64,000 nucleotides of DNA from positions 15,221,701 through 15,285,700 of the forward strand of contig CM068314.1 of NCBI GenBank assembly GCA_034766995.1, given 5' to 3'. A model generated the notes under the pieces. The model was not told where the DNA came from, did no database searches, and saw nothing but the letters and a program-made list of their open reading frames with translations. Positions 13,033-25,995 of this stretch are shown piece after piece; position 1 is the first letter of the stretch, and each line of letters opens with the position of its first letter. A program made the position numbers and the translations under genes. The DNA comes from Acanthacorydalis orientalis. Its lineage: Eukaryota; Arthropoda; Insecta; Megaloptera; Corydalidae.

Positions 13033-13066
13033 GACTGTAAGTGTAGAATAATGTTCGTCTTATATA
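13033..13066 (-). promoter_or_regulatory. Core promoter of the chitinase gene: TATA box plus initiator
   Basis: On the minus strand TATATAAG occupies 13059-13066, and a CAGTC initiator-like motif lies at 13033-13037. Its A (13036) is 30 nt from the first T of the TATA box, the usual spacing. The implied 5' UTR is about 45 nt before the ATG at 12990. TA-rich sequence is common here, so the call rests on position and spacing. Confidence 0.5.
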
Positions 13067-14302
13067 TTAAAATGTGACCACTTGAAATCGTAGATAAAAC
13101 TCTTATTATTGTTTTTGATAAACTTTGAAGTGTATTCAAGTTCTTAAAATATTTAGTATTGTATGACTGAGATTTAAATTCCCCGTAGTCGATAAAATAT
13201 ATGTTTAGTTAAAAATAATGTTCTAATTTTATTTGTGGTATAAAAAAAATATTTTGCAAACCATAAACAATTTTTAGTTTTCGATAATGCATCCAAGTTA
13301 AAATGTGGCTTCCATTGCACTTTTTTTACAATCAAGATGAGAATTCAATCAACATAAATAATATATAACTGAAAAACTTATAAATATACAAATCAAATCA
13401 TTATACAATAGAATTTTAAAATTCACTATTTATTTATCATTCATAACTTTAATTTTTAGGTGCCTTGTATACATTAATTTAAATACTACAATTTTCAACT
13501 GTATTTTATATTGAATTTAAGTTATATTTTGTCGTATAATTATTATTTAATAAAAATAAATAACAAGTTCCGCTTTAATATGTCATCATTATTTATTTTC
13601 TGTGAAATTGATTAACGTAGCAATTGATAAACAATAAATGTACTCAAGTTTAAAATATTTTACAACAAAATTTAAATTATTATTTTTATCCGATTTGAAT
13701 TAAAAATAAATAATTATGTAGTAGATAATAATGACATCTCAAGATACAAAAGATATTTTTTAATTATATTTTAATTTGAAATGCCAGTAATTAGTTGCTA
13801 AATAACCTTTATCATTTTTTTTATCTAAATATATTTATTACATATCTCTCATAATATTTCCATGAAAGTAATTACGAAATAATATATCTTGTATGAAAAT
13901 CAGATCATTTATTATTATCCTTTTCTATAGAAAAAAAATATTTACTGAAAATTTATTATTAAATAACAATTAAAATTGCAAGTAATATATGTTTGGTTAA
14001 TTATTACTCCACTTGAAATAATGTCTTGTTAAAGATATAAATATTTATCACAGATAATGCATTAACAAGTGCATAATAAACGTTATAATTTCATTAGATT
14101 GATAAAACTGCCATGTTCAGTGATATTTTTTATAATTAGTAATATATAAACATATAGACGTTTTATTTTTCTATATTGATTTTTTATATAATAAAATACT
14201 TTGTATTCTGCATTGTAAATACATCACTTTGTTGCAGATTAGAAAATTGATCTGTATAAATGTATATTTTTAATATATTTTTTTAGAGATTCATTTTTTA
14301 AG

Positions 14303-14307
<5 letters not shown>

Positions 14308-14353
<46 letters not shown>

Positions 14354-14377
14354 GTGTGTGTGAGAGAGAGAATGAGA
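14308..14377. repeat. (TA)n(TG)n(AG)n compound microsatellite
   Basis: TA to 14349, then short TG and AG runs. Confidence 0.9.
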
Positions 14378-15119
14378 AAGTAAGTATACATATATAGGAG
14401 TTTCAAAAAGCATTAAGAAAGATTAAAATTGAGAATGGTGTAAAATGGAAAGATAAAATTTCTCGATAATAGGTTGTTTCTAACTTAGACTATTTCAATA
14501 TATTAAAAATAGAAGAAATACTAACATATTTTCGTTTTCTTGAAGTTATTATTATTTTTTGACATATTGAGATGAGCTTTCAAAATTACGAAAGTAGTTC
14601 TTAATGCCGGTAGTATCGTTTCCAGTGAGTGTTTTGAAAATCTTAGGGGATGTTTGGTCTAACGTATTGTTTAAGAGGAGGTATTATTATCTAATGCGAA
14701 TTGTCGTCATCAAATGAATCTTACTGTAGTCTCGTAGCAAGAAGTTTTCATTTTAAAAAAATGAAACCAAATATAGTCATTTTTTGTTACTTGCATTCTT
14801 GTGGATCCGTTAGTTATAATTCATTTTTTCCGGGTTGCTATATTTCTTATTGTATCATATTTTCGGTTTTGGAATTTATGCCATCATAGGAAATAGGAAA
14901 CTCTTCATTCATTTTTGGAAACAGAAATAAAAATAACATCTACCTGGAGATGTCATTAAGTTTAGATCATCTTGCCATCACCAAGTATAAATCATTCATT
15001 GGGAAAATGTCAGAGGAATAAAAATAGAATGGAGTTTATTTAAACAAAATGCTTTAAGATTCAAAGTAAAAAGTCTTCATTATTAAAAAGAAAAGATCAG
15101 TATATATTACTAGTTCTCT

Positions 15120-15450
15120 TTTTTGGATATAAATCATGAGATTTAGGATAACATAGAGGAACATGGACAGATATATAGTAGGAATAATAAAAAGCGATAG
15201 AAAAATAGAGTGTATAGGAATATAGACATGAGTTACAGATATAGCAGCACGACGAAAGAGTTTGAAATATAAATGGGCGAGACATACTCAAGAAGATAAT
15301 GTAATAGACGGGGTGCTGAAATTATAAGCTAGTAGAGAAGAAATATAAAAATATCTAGAAAGAGACTGAAGTAGAATAAAGTTATAAGAAAATGTATGAG
15401 GAGAAGAAGTTGGATTGTTCAAATTGGAAGCATTTGAATTACGTCCGTAT
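15120..15450 (+). pseudogene. Probable LINE 3'-end remnant
   Basis: The frame around 15255-15300 reads SLKYKWARHTQEDN, close to the K.KWAGH..R..D pattern found near the end of RTE-like LINE ORF2 and its domesticated relatives. A run resembling REE..KRSRKRWSRIK follows with stops. Purine-rich bias across the block fits. Family and limits are uncertain. Confidence 0.42.
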
Positions 15451-15479
15451 TCAGTAGTTAATTTTTAAAAAAATTGAGA

Positions 15480-15515
<36 letters not shown>

Positions 15516-17076
15516 AGAGAGAGAGTGAAAGATATGGTTATTTCGTTTTTAACATTAATTTTATATTTTCATTGTGATTTATTTACAACGTATGTAACAA
15601 TTCTTTGCAATTGTACATTGTTTACGTTAGTTTTCTTTTTACTGTGCCGCGACGTCGGTCACACCTTGTCGTTGCCGCGCCTGCAACGTCTGACATCGTT
15701 ACTTATACTGTCAAGGGCCAGTCACCCTGTCACTATAAACTAGACATGTTACTTATGGTGGCAGACGTGCGTTTTATAACTTTTCTGTTCACTTTATGAT
15801 GCAGAAAAACAATTTGTAATGTTGAAAAATATAAATAAACTATTATAAATAATTTAAAAAGTAAACCATTACGTGCGCGAAATGAATAAAATTTAAATAT
15901 ACTGTATTTTATAATAGATGGTTCGTTGTATAATATACTAGAAAATAATACTTCTTTAAATAGTAATGCATACAAATTTCAGTATAAAAGTATTGTCTAA
16001 TTAATTTAAGAATGATATTCATTTGAAGTAATGTAGATACTTTTATCAATTTTTTTATTTAAATAGATATACTAGAAAGAAATATTATTTTATTCATTTT
16101 GCACAAATGATTAAAAATTTAGTAAAAATAGTACATTTTTTAATTTTTTCCAAGTGGTCAAAAAATGAAAAAAAAATATTTTTTCAAAGAAATTCATAAT
16201 TTTAATTTAAGAACTTCAAGTTTGACTTTGGTGTTCTTAATTAACACTTTGTTAGTTTTTTATAAAAATAAATTTAATTTTTATTATTATATGATAAATT
16301 TTATCACATACATATTTATACATTTGTTGATATTAAATTTACTATTTACAAATAAAAAAACATTTCGAAATAGATTATTTATTAAAGTTTTTTTTAAAAT
16401 AATATTCTACTTGTGATATCAGTATGTTTGCGAGTTGTACAGAAAGTAATATAAGGTAGTTGTATCCGGTCAATATTTATTTAAAAAAATATATACATAA
16501 TACAGCTAGAGGAATCACTGCACAATTTATATATTCTTTTTTATAATAATCTTCAAAAGAAACAAGGATATGTATCTTCATCTTTTACTAATCTGTCTTT
16601 ATCTTACAGCCACTTCTATAACACAGTAATTACTTCATTATCAGCCTGAATTTTTTGCTGTATATTACATTTTTAAGAGTATCAAAGAGATGGTAGTTAG
16701 ATGATATTAAGTTTGAGTTTTAAGGTAGATTGTATAAAACAGTTCACTGAAATTTCCAATCAATCCTTCAGTTTTCAAATTTTATTACAAAATTTCAGAT
16801 TTTGTCTGTCAGAATATTTTGAAAATATTTACCTGAATATAGCTAACTTTTCAGCTTAGTAAGCAAATATTTTTCAATAAATTTCATGTTAAAATTTTAT
16901 ATTGTATATATTCAAAATTGTTAGAGCTAAACAATACTTAAGAAATTTAATCGCTTAAAATCTTGAAGATGCTCTCAGTGATCAATATTTATCATATATG
17001 ATTTTTTCAAATAATTCAATTTAAACATCAATTTTTTCATAATAATAAATTCTTAAAGTTAAATTTGTATCCGATA

Positions 17077-17080
<4 letters not shown>

Positions 17081-17133
<53 letters not shown>
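17081..17133. repeat. (TA)n microsatellite
   Basis: About 53 bp uninterrupted. Confidence 0.95.
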
Positions 17134-17140
<7 letters not shown>

Positions 17141-18552
17141 TGTAACTAGAAAACGTATTCACTTTAATAAGTTTCTTTTATTGTATGCTATAAAAAAATC
17201 AATTAATACTGCTATTTATTAATAAGTGTATACAGAATTAATATTAAATATTTTAAGACTTCTTTAGCAAAATATATTGAATGTTCTATTTTAATTTCCA
17301 GTATTCCTTTTTCTAAATAATCTCATAACTGATAGGACTAAAAATCATTTTTTTATTTATTACCTTTTGTTAGAATAATTTGTATGATTTTTTTTATAGA
17401 TTACAAAATATTATCAGGTAGTTTTCTTATTACTGATATTACTGGATCCAAAAGTTTCATTCAGAGTATTTTAAGTGAAATGTGTTCCTTGAACTTGTAA
17501 ACTTTCAGTTCTTTGAAAATTAATGAAATATAAATCTAATTATTTCAATAGAAAGAATGAGAATAATTATTGGACAATATACATTATCTTTTCATGATAA
17601 ACGATTTAATTCAACATAAAAAAGAGGACATTGTATTATTTTATTCATGTTCCGAACTATCTTTCTGTTTTAATTTTTATTATACAATACTCACTTGAAC
17701 AATTTTAGCTACTTTTTAAAAATTGATATATTTAGAAGTTAATAATAAAAATTTTTTTTATTCCTTTCTAAGAAAAAAAAAACAAAAAATGTATTACTGA
17801 TATATTTATTTACTAAAAAATTTAGATATTTTTCAAATACAATGAATTCGATTTGAATTTAGTCGGTTTATATTAATATATTATGTTTTTATGCAGAAAA
17901 AATTATAAAGAGTAAAATTCAACCACTAAAAGTTTTTTTTTATAAAAAATGTGAATGGAAATTTTATTAAATATAAAGAGAAGTTATTCGTTTCCTTACT
18001 ATTGCAAAATATTTTCAGTTTATTTCATTTTTTACAAAGTAATAACAAATTAAGTTTGAGACATTTTATTAAATCTCTAAAATTAATTTTGACCTTTAGT
18101 GTTTAATTTTTCATGTCTCTGTTTATTTTCTAAGTACTATATATTTTCACCTCAACGTTTATTGTATTTTATTAAAGAATATTTCCTTTATAACGAAGGA
18201 TTACAGATTTTCAGTTCCGTTCTGAACAAATTTATGACAATAAACGTACAGCCTACAGCTAAAGATAACGACAATCCCACAGACAAATCCGAGTTTGCTA
18301 GCAACGAGAGATTGTATTCATTTTCGTAACAATAAGGCATTTGCCTGTATTTACTATGTTTTGACTAGGCTCGGAATTAAATTTAGCTAGTTGAATAATA
18401 CAGACGTCTAGATTATAATGAAACAGCCGGATAATCCATATATGTTAACCAGGTACGAACTCATCTTTATGATAGAATTCATTCGAATTTTTTTTATAAT
18501 AGAACTGAGTACGAATTTGTTTGATAATTATTATTTTAATTATCGAAATATT

Positions 18553-18571
18553 CTATCTATCTATCTATCTA

Positions 18572-18624
<53 letters not shown>
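18553..18624. repeat. (ATCT)n(TA)n compound microsatellite
   Basis: ATCT repeats to about 18576, then 49 bp of TA; lies 100 bp left of mariner B copy 1. Confidence 0.95.
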
Positions 18625-18628
<4 letters not shown>

Positions 18629-18724
18629 TCCTAGATTGGAACCGTTGATAAAATATTTGCTTTGGAATGCATATCTATTTTCTTCAACAAGGTATGGTAG
18701 CGTAAATATCGTGTTTGAGTTATA

Positions 18725-19198
18725 CTAGGTGTACAAAATAATTCGGTGCCTTTTTTCTAAAAAATGAAAATGTACGAAAAAATGGAATACATTTCAATCT
18801 TCAAATTCCTCATCTATTATTTTTTTTAACTTTGCTCCATCTTTCGGGTAACTGTTGAATCCCTTATCGAAAGAAAGATAGCTGATTTGAGTCGATGAAG
18901 CCGTAATCCATTTTTGGATCAGTTCCAGTGTTTTAATATTTTTTACATGTTTTGTGAGTCACAACATCTTCCTCAAAGCTGAACAAATCTTTCTCGCGGT
19001 TTTGGCAACATTTTCTTCAACTGAAACGAACATATTACTGTTTTATGAGATTGTGTCAACTGCTTGGCCAAGATATATAGTATTTTTAAATATTAAGGCC
19101 GACACCTCAAAATCCTAAATCGACAAGAAAGTATTTTAATTTAAAACAGAGATATGATTGATTCAAATTAAAGGGACCTAATTGGTTTTTAAACCTAA
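18725..19198 (-). mobile_element. Mariner family B, copy 1: 474 bp
   Basis: CTAGGTGTACAAAATAATTC at the left and an inverted ...AAACCTAA at the right, with TA on each side. On the minus strand the end nearer 18.8 kb encodes a transposase C-terminus (FDKGFNSYPKDGAKLKKIIDEEFED, cf. the mariner ending GI..LP.RW..V). The middle of the gene is missing. Confidence 0.82.
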
Positions 19199-20910
19199 TA
19201 CTATTTTTTCATTTTATAGACATTGAAGGTGTTATTAAGATTAACGTTAAACTTTAAAAATGTTTGCAAAAACTTGTTTTTATAAGTTGTAAAAAAATAT
19301 ATAATATAGATCATACCTGATTTATAATATGTGGCATTTTTATGGTTTCTGTTTACAATAATATTTAACTTACTAGTACTAAAAAGTAAAATTATATTCT
19401 CTATGGATATGTTGCATTTTGCTCTTCTTGCACAGGTGAATTTGGTATGATTTATTTGCAATAAGACTTGTAAATAAATTATATTTAACTTCTGTATTTT
19501 TCAGTTATGATCTATTGAGATCGGTCATGATATTTGATTTTAACTTTATACCAGTATTGATATTATTTTCGTTTTAAAATGACTTCTTTGAAATTTAATC
19601 GAGCCAAAAAAATTATACATTTTAATTGCAAAAAATTAAGATTTATGAATATTAGAAAAAAAAACTCTACACTTTTTTCATTCATATTAAATCAATAATT
19701 TCTGTCCCAATATATGTTTTTATAAACCATGAATATATAAAAGTATAAATTTAATATTTCTACTATTTGCTACACCGAAGAAAGATAAAGACAGAATATG
19801 TTGCTAGAAATTCTGTTGTCTTATACATTTTGTCTTTAAAAATCATGTGTAACTTGATTTAAAAAATGTACAAAATTTTATTAATCATGTAATGCGCATG
19901 CTTAAACTTTCGGTTTGACATTCATTTGTGTCGTGTAATATGATGTAGGTGAATTACCGGTGCATTAAATTTTATTTAATCCTGTGGTTTATAATTAATA
20001 TTAATGATTGATCTAATGAAATTCGTAATAAAATCTTCAAATATTTATTCTGTTATTGTTTTGGTCGGGTTGCGTTTCTATACACAATTTATATTAGGTT
20101 ATTTATTAGACTGACCACGTGATCAACGTTTGTATTGCAATGTTCTCTACCAGTGCGTTGAACACGTGTAATGAAATTAAGGTATGTTTTTTTATGATAA
20201 TATTGTAACTTTTTATAATATTAACACTAGTATTTGTGATGTATAACGCAGATACCTATAAATATTCTAGATTTACACTAACAGCAGCATTTAAGTTTCT
20301 TTATTCCCTTAAAATAAATTTTATGAAATGTCTTCACTGTACTAAAAAGAAATGTTTTTAACATAAAAAGTGTACGTTACAGACACGTTTATAAATTAAT
20401 TTGAATTATCTTATTTATTCTCTTGATTATAATTTAATTAAGAAAGTTTATTAATTTAAAATATATTTTATCAACTTTATTCTGTTAGTTGTATCACCTG
20501 GTCGACTGTTAGATCAATATCATCTAAATATTGTTCTAGTAATCTATTTGACACGACAAGACTGGTTACAATTGACATTTCAAATCGTGCAACTAGATTT
20601 CATCGACGCGACTCATTTGTAAGATGACTAACATTTATAATAAATAATAAGAATTGTAAGGCAGGTAAGATAAGGAATTGCTACAAAATATACTTATTAT
20701 CTAAAAAAAAACTTAAAACAAGTGGTTTAAAAAGGGTTTTGAGTCATCAGTTGTTGATTCTAAAATCGTTTATCTCATTTTCCTGTTTTTCTAAGTGGAA
20801 TAAATATAGACACTTTCTCATTTTTGTCTTAATTTGTTTATTTATTTCCATGGTAATGATTATTCAAAAATATAGAAAATGTATTGTCCTAGTGATCTTC
20901 ATTCTATTTA

Positions 20911-20980
20911 ATCACTTGAATTTCTGTTTTCCACTACAAGTTTCGGCACGTGTGCCATCTTCAAGTAGATTTTAGATGAC
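20911..20980. repeat. Fold-back repeat family G, partial copy
   Basis: ATCACTTGAATTTCTGTTTT, CCACTACAAGTTTCGGCACG and CTTCAAGTAGATTTTAGATG match the left end and the inner arm of the 23.9-kb copy. Confidence 0.65.
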
Positions 20981-21583
20981 ATTAAGACCACTAAGATAAT
21001 CTATTAATGAGATCAGAGCTATAAAAACATTCAGTTATGATTTTAAATATGAAAAAAGGTTATTTCGTATTCATTAATAATTTTAAACTGCAATAAAATC
21101 TGTTCTAACCGAACCGTTGTGAAATTCACTTTTTTGTTTATTTTTTATGTTATATGACTATGATAACATCAAATCTCATATAAAGTGATTCGACACAAGC
21201 CACCTCGAAAAAATGATACAACTTACAAAACAGAGTTGTATATTAACGACTGCAAGTGTACTTCTCAAATTCTTCTCAAATTCTCAAATTATTTATTTAA
21301 TAGTTAATAGAAATAACCTTTATAAAATGTAAATAATATAATTAGGATTCACTCAATTTCATATAGCACAAAAAAACTATTATGTCATATTTTGATATTA
21401 TCTTTTGTTTATTTTTATTCTATATTTGAGAAAAGTTTATAAATATAACAAAATTGATAGTTCTTAAAATAAGTACTGTTGTAATTATAATACTTAATTT
21501 GTATAGTTATTAGCGAACGGGTTTGATTTCTAATTATAATCATTCTTTAAAACAATTACGTTTAAATTAAAAATATTTTCTCT

Positions 21584-21615
<32 letters not shown>

Positions 21616-21735
21616 TTGTAGTTGAAATATTATATAATATATAAAAAATACTATTTTTAAATAACGTGAAAAGAAGTTTGTGGTTGTACAGAATCATTAA
21701 ATGTTGAGTTATGAATTGAAAAATGTGCATATATA

Positions 21736-21738
<3 letters not shown>

Positions 21739-21782
<44 letters not shown>
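21739..21782. repeat. (TA)n microsatellite
   Basis: 44 bp; a shorter tract lies at 21584-21609. Confidence 0.95.
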
Positions 21783-21785
<3 letters not shown>

Positions 21786-22178
21786 AGATACTGTTGATAT
21801 TTTACAATTTTTATCAAAAGAGAACACATTTTTATGGAAATGCATCCCATAAAGTATCACAACATATAGGTCTTTTATATAATGTGCGACTATTTTTTCC
21901 GAATATATTTTTTAATATACGAGACATGGTATATTTAATGGTATTAAAAGAGGGTAGAGTTTTTAATAATATAAACCGACACAGTAAATAAAATATATGT
22001 GAAATCTCTGTAAATATTTACAAAACATGCGAAGGGCGGGCACGTAATGAAGTAATTTTAATATTTCATACTGTATAAAAATACTTTTCTAATATAATTG
22101 TGTGTCATTTTTTTGTTAATCTACACATATTTACTTCTTTTGTCTTTCTTATTATACATATGAGCATATATGTTTCTG

Positions 22179-22183
<5 letters not shown>

Positions 22184-22229
<46 letters not shown>
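22184..22229. repeat. (TA)n microsatellite
   Basis: 46 bp, left of the 186-bp palindrome. Confidence 0.95.
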
Positions 22230-22232
<3 letters not shown>

Positions 22233-22359
22233 GTACAAATTAGTTGCAAGATACGTTGTATGTATATTAGGAGTTATTCTGATTTATGTAAATGAGAATT
22301 GTGTGAAATAATATTATTAACAATATTTTTTTTAGTCTTAAATGCCATTTATAGTTATA

Positions 22360-22545
22360 GTATTTTTATGAACATTTTAAGTTTTAATTAAACGTAGTAC
22401 TTTGTTTTAAAAGTCCATTTTACGTGAATAGAGCTTAACTTTTTAAAGAATATACTGTTTAAAAAGTTAAGCTCTTCCCAGGTAAAATACACTTTTAAAA
22501 CAAAATACTATGTTTAATTAAAACTTAAAATGTTCATTAAAATAC
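22360..22545. repeat. 186-bp near-perfect palindrome
   Basis: Two 88-bp arms (22360-22447 and 22458-22545) are reverse complements except for 9 positions by my hand alignment, around a 10-nt spacer (GAATATACTG). It could extrude as a cruciform or give a long RNA hairpin if transcribed. There is no ORF. It resembles a fold-back MITE; no target duplication could be fixed. Confidence 0.9.
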
Positions 22546-22600
22546 AAGTACAGTTCAAAGTAATATTCGATATGCACTGTTGTTTAGAAGTGTTCAAATG

Positions 22601-22603
<3 letters not shown>

Positions 22604-22673
<70 letters not shown>
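22604..22673. repeat. (TA)n microsatellite
   Basis: 70 bp, right of the 186-bp palindrome. Confidence 0.95.
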
Positions 22674-22676
<3 letters not shown>

Positions 22677-23427
22677 TGTGTTTGTATGTTTGTTCTGTTA
22701 AGAGGTAATGTATGTTTTCTGGCCTTAAAAGGAGTTCGAAACAACGTTTACAAAACTTATTTTATGTAACTACAGCGATTATCTTTGAAATTTTACAGCA
22801 GTGTCATACAACAAGCAACAATTTTGATACTAGCATTTCGAGAATAAATTTAGCTCGACCGTAACCCTTTGTGAACCCAAACTTAAACAAATCGCGTTCA
22901 CGCACACTACCAACATGTACTTCATTTACTAGAGCAATATGGTTATTCCTTATATAAAACGTTGGCACTAAGTCACTATGTCATTTTATGTCAGTATTTC
23001 TGTAAGCCGCCACATAATGCGGTCTTGGAATGTTATGAATAATTGGCTTGACGCGCTACGTCGCGACGGCACGTCGGTAGGAGACGCGTTCTACCATCGT
23101 ATGACGATCGTATTTGTGGTCGGGTTACGCTCTCAGATATCTGACACTACGTGAATATTGCCCTAATGCGGGCTCGTGTCACTAACTTCACCCATTTATT
23201 AAATTACCAAAACTTCGAAACTCATCTTTGAAAAGTGCTTCCTCTCCGTATTTGTCATCTCGTTCTAATTGTGATGGGCACACTTATATCCCTATATACA
23301 CATATATTTGTATACAAACTTAAACCATGATAATGATAAGCAATTTATTTGCTGATATAATTTTGATTATATTGAAATAGTTTTAAATTTACTTCATTAA
23401 CAACTGACAATTATTATCAGTTCCATG

Positions 23428-23428
<1 letters not shown>

Positions 23429-23474
<46 letters not shown>
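23429..23474. repeat. (TA)n microsatellite
   Basis: 46 bp. Confidence 0.95.
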
Positions 23475-23479
<5 letters not shown>

Positions 23480-23882
23480 ACGTGTGGGTGAGAGTAAAAT
23501 TTTCAGCATTGTATTAAAAAAAATCTGTATGTCATTAGTAGAGTTATTATATAGAAAATAAATATTTCGAATAACTCTTTTATATAAAAATGCAATTTAC
23601 ATAAATATGAATATTACAATCTGTTTTTTATTTTTAATAAAATATTTTGAAAAAAATATTTTATAAAAATTCAATTCAGTTTACAAAATTTAAATGATAT
23701 GATACCCTATTTATTTCCTTTTTTGAATATGTGTTGGTAAATCAGAAACAATTTTTAATGAATTTAAAATAGTAATTGTATCTATTTATTGGAATAATGT
23801 AATATATATTTAAAATTATAATTAATTGTTTTTATATTTGTGATCCCGTTGATGCGTTTTCCGTGCAATTTTTATCCATTTG

Positions 23883-24026
23883 GATCACTTAAGTTTCTGT
23901 ATTCCACTACGAGTTTCGGCACTTGCGGAATCTCGGGTAAATTTGAGATAATTGAATAGTTATCTAAAATCTACCTTAAAAGGAAACGTGTCGAAAATAG
24001 TAGTGGAAAACAAATACAAGTAATCA
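23883..24026. repeat. Fold-back repeat family G, full copy
   Basis: About 40-bp inverted ends: TTCCACTACGAGTTTCGGCA on the left and GTGTCGAAAATAGTAGTGGA on the right, flanked by GATCACTTAAG and CAAGTAATC. Short MITE, no ORF. Confidence 0.7.
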
Positions 24027-24411
24027 AAAAGGTTGAAACTATTAGTATAATATATTTTTATTATTTAATTATTATTTTAAATATTAAAGCAATTGAATTT
24101 AAATGAAATTAGTTTCACTTTATGATTCATAAATATACTGTAATACAATTATACTGATATGGTTGATTTTATTTTAATTTCAACCAAATATAACCGAGAA
24201 ATAATATTGTGTAAATTCAGTATTTTTGATGAAATAATTGGATGATTAGTGAAGTTTTTCATCATAACATTTTATACAAATTAGATTAAAAGACAAAAGT
24301 ATTTTTAAATTAAGTGTTTGATACAAATACTTTTTAATGTAACTTTTTTCCTGTCAACTAATTATAACTAAAGGTTTATTTAGAATATTTTGAAGATATT
24401 TGTATATATTT

Positions 24412-24721
24412 TTTTCATAAATGGAAGTTTACTCGTTCAAAAATAAAAAAAATGATTAAACATGTTCAATAATTGACTATTGATTATTTTGAATTGTTTC
24501 TTAAGTGAATTTCAATTGTATTTCAATCTTTGTAGATAAAGAAACGCTAAGATAAGATACACAAAAAGAGAGTTCTCTGTATCGTATTCCTTGAGAATCA
24601 TAAGTTCGTTATATAAATACATATGCTTAAGGGACAAATATAATCAATAATTAATTATTGTTCATATTTGCGACCAGAAAAAAATGTGGGTTGTAAGGGA
24701 ATGAAAAATTCATTTATGAAA
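24412..24721. repeat. Fold-back repeat family F, copy at 24.5 kb
   Basis: Left arm TTCAATAATTGACTATTGAT; right arm TCAATAATTAATTATTG, CCAGAAAAAAATGTGGGTTG and AAAAATTCATTTATGA. Same order of blocks as the other family members; the core differs. Confidence 0.6.
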
Positions 24722-25250
24722 ACATGTAGATACTGTACCGATAACGACTATATTGTAACATTTATGTTTTTCTGTATTGAAAACCGTCTTTAGTTTTCAA
24801 GAACACGAAATATCAAAAAGATTCTTACTGAATAGTCTGGATTTTTTGATAGAAAAATTCCTAGCAAAAAGTATCAAATAACATTGTCTCGACATTCTTG
24901 AACTGTTGTACTAACATCAGTTTCATATTATTTTACTGAAATGAAGTTGTTCAGCGTTACTTTGTATTTCTTAACTCGGTAATATTGTTTAACTCCTTGT
25001 AAGTGTATATTGTCTTGATAAGTTGTTATTTATTTATATATGGCACATTCATTTGCTAAAGCTTTAAGACTGTATTACGTTACTTGCAAAACCATAAAGC
25101 TGGTGGGATGTTTGATCTGGTAGATAATTTATAAATGTAATTAAGATAAAGGATCGTATTACAACACCTTGTGGTATCTTTGTAAATCATTTAATTTATT
25201 ACTTGTGACTCACATTCTACATGAAAGCAATTATTTAAAAATTATCTGAT

Positions 25251-25285
<35 letters not shown>

Positions 25286-25933
25286 TTTGTTTTTTATTAA
25301 CATACTTGCAGCTGAAACATAAAAAAGCGAATGCTTTGTGTGAAGAAAAAAATATTTTTAATTTTACCATCTATTTATTTCGAATAAAGCTAATAATTAA
25401 TTGATAAAAAATATGTACGTAAAAATTTGCTAAGAAATGTTTACTCCTTGACTCAGATATATATGTACTTGATATCTGCATATGAATTCCATAGTATCAG
25501 GAATTCTCCATGTTCACAATGATAAAATGTCAACAGACAAATCGTATTACAGTCATCTCGCGTCGACCGAACCCACTCTTTTCTTCGCATTGTCTTTATA
25601 TTCCATGTTTAGAAGTACACGAGTTCGTAATGGATGCCATCCAAGTGTTCACCGTTCGCAGCTTGAATTGGATTTGGTTGTTCTTTCATGCTGCGAGTAT
25701 GCGATTTATCGTAAAATATGTTTTGTTGCTAGACTTTTTATGTCTACTTTATTTTTGAAATATATTATGCAGTATTCTGTAGTATTTGAATATTAATTTC
25801 GTGCATTGCTTTACATTTTCACTTTTTTTCTATTGCAGATATGTTATTCGAATAAAATAACTCTATATTTTAGTTACATAACATTTTTTTTATTTTAAAT
25901 TTTATACACGCATCTTTTTTAAACATACAAATG

Positions 25934-25937
<4 letters not shown>

Positions 25938-25994
<57 letters not shown>
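25938..25994. repeat. (TA)n microsatellite
   Basis: 57 bp. Confidence 0.95.

Positions 25995-25995
<1 letters not shown>

Larger units (their letters stand above)
13067..18552. other. AT-rich region upstream of the chitinase
   Basis: Contains the LINE-like remnant at 15.1-15.45 kb and a CpG-bearing block at about 15640-15780. No other gene. A short hydrophilic frame at about 18200-18330 could be an exon but has no recognised motif. Confidence 0.5.
19200..22180. other. AT-rich region with repeat fragments
   Basis: Holds the family G fragment at 20.9 kb. A less AT-rich patch at about 19890-20180 has two CACGTG E-box sequences (20116-20121, 20163-20168) and ends in a donor-like AAG|GTATGT, but no coding frame supports an exon. 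Confidence 0.45.
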
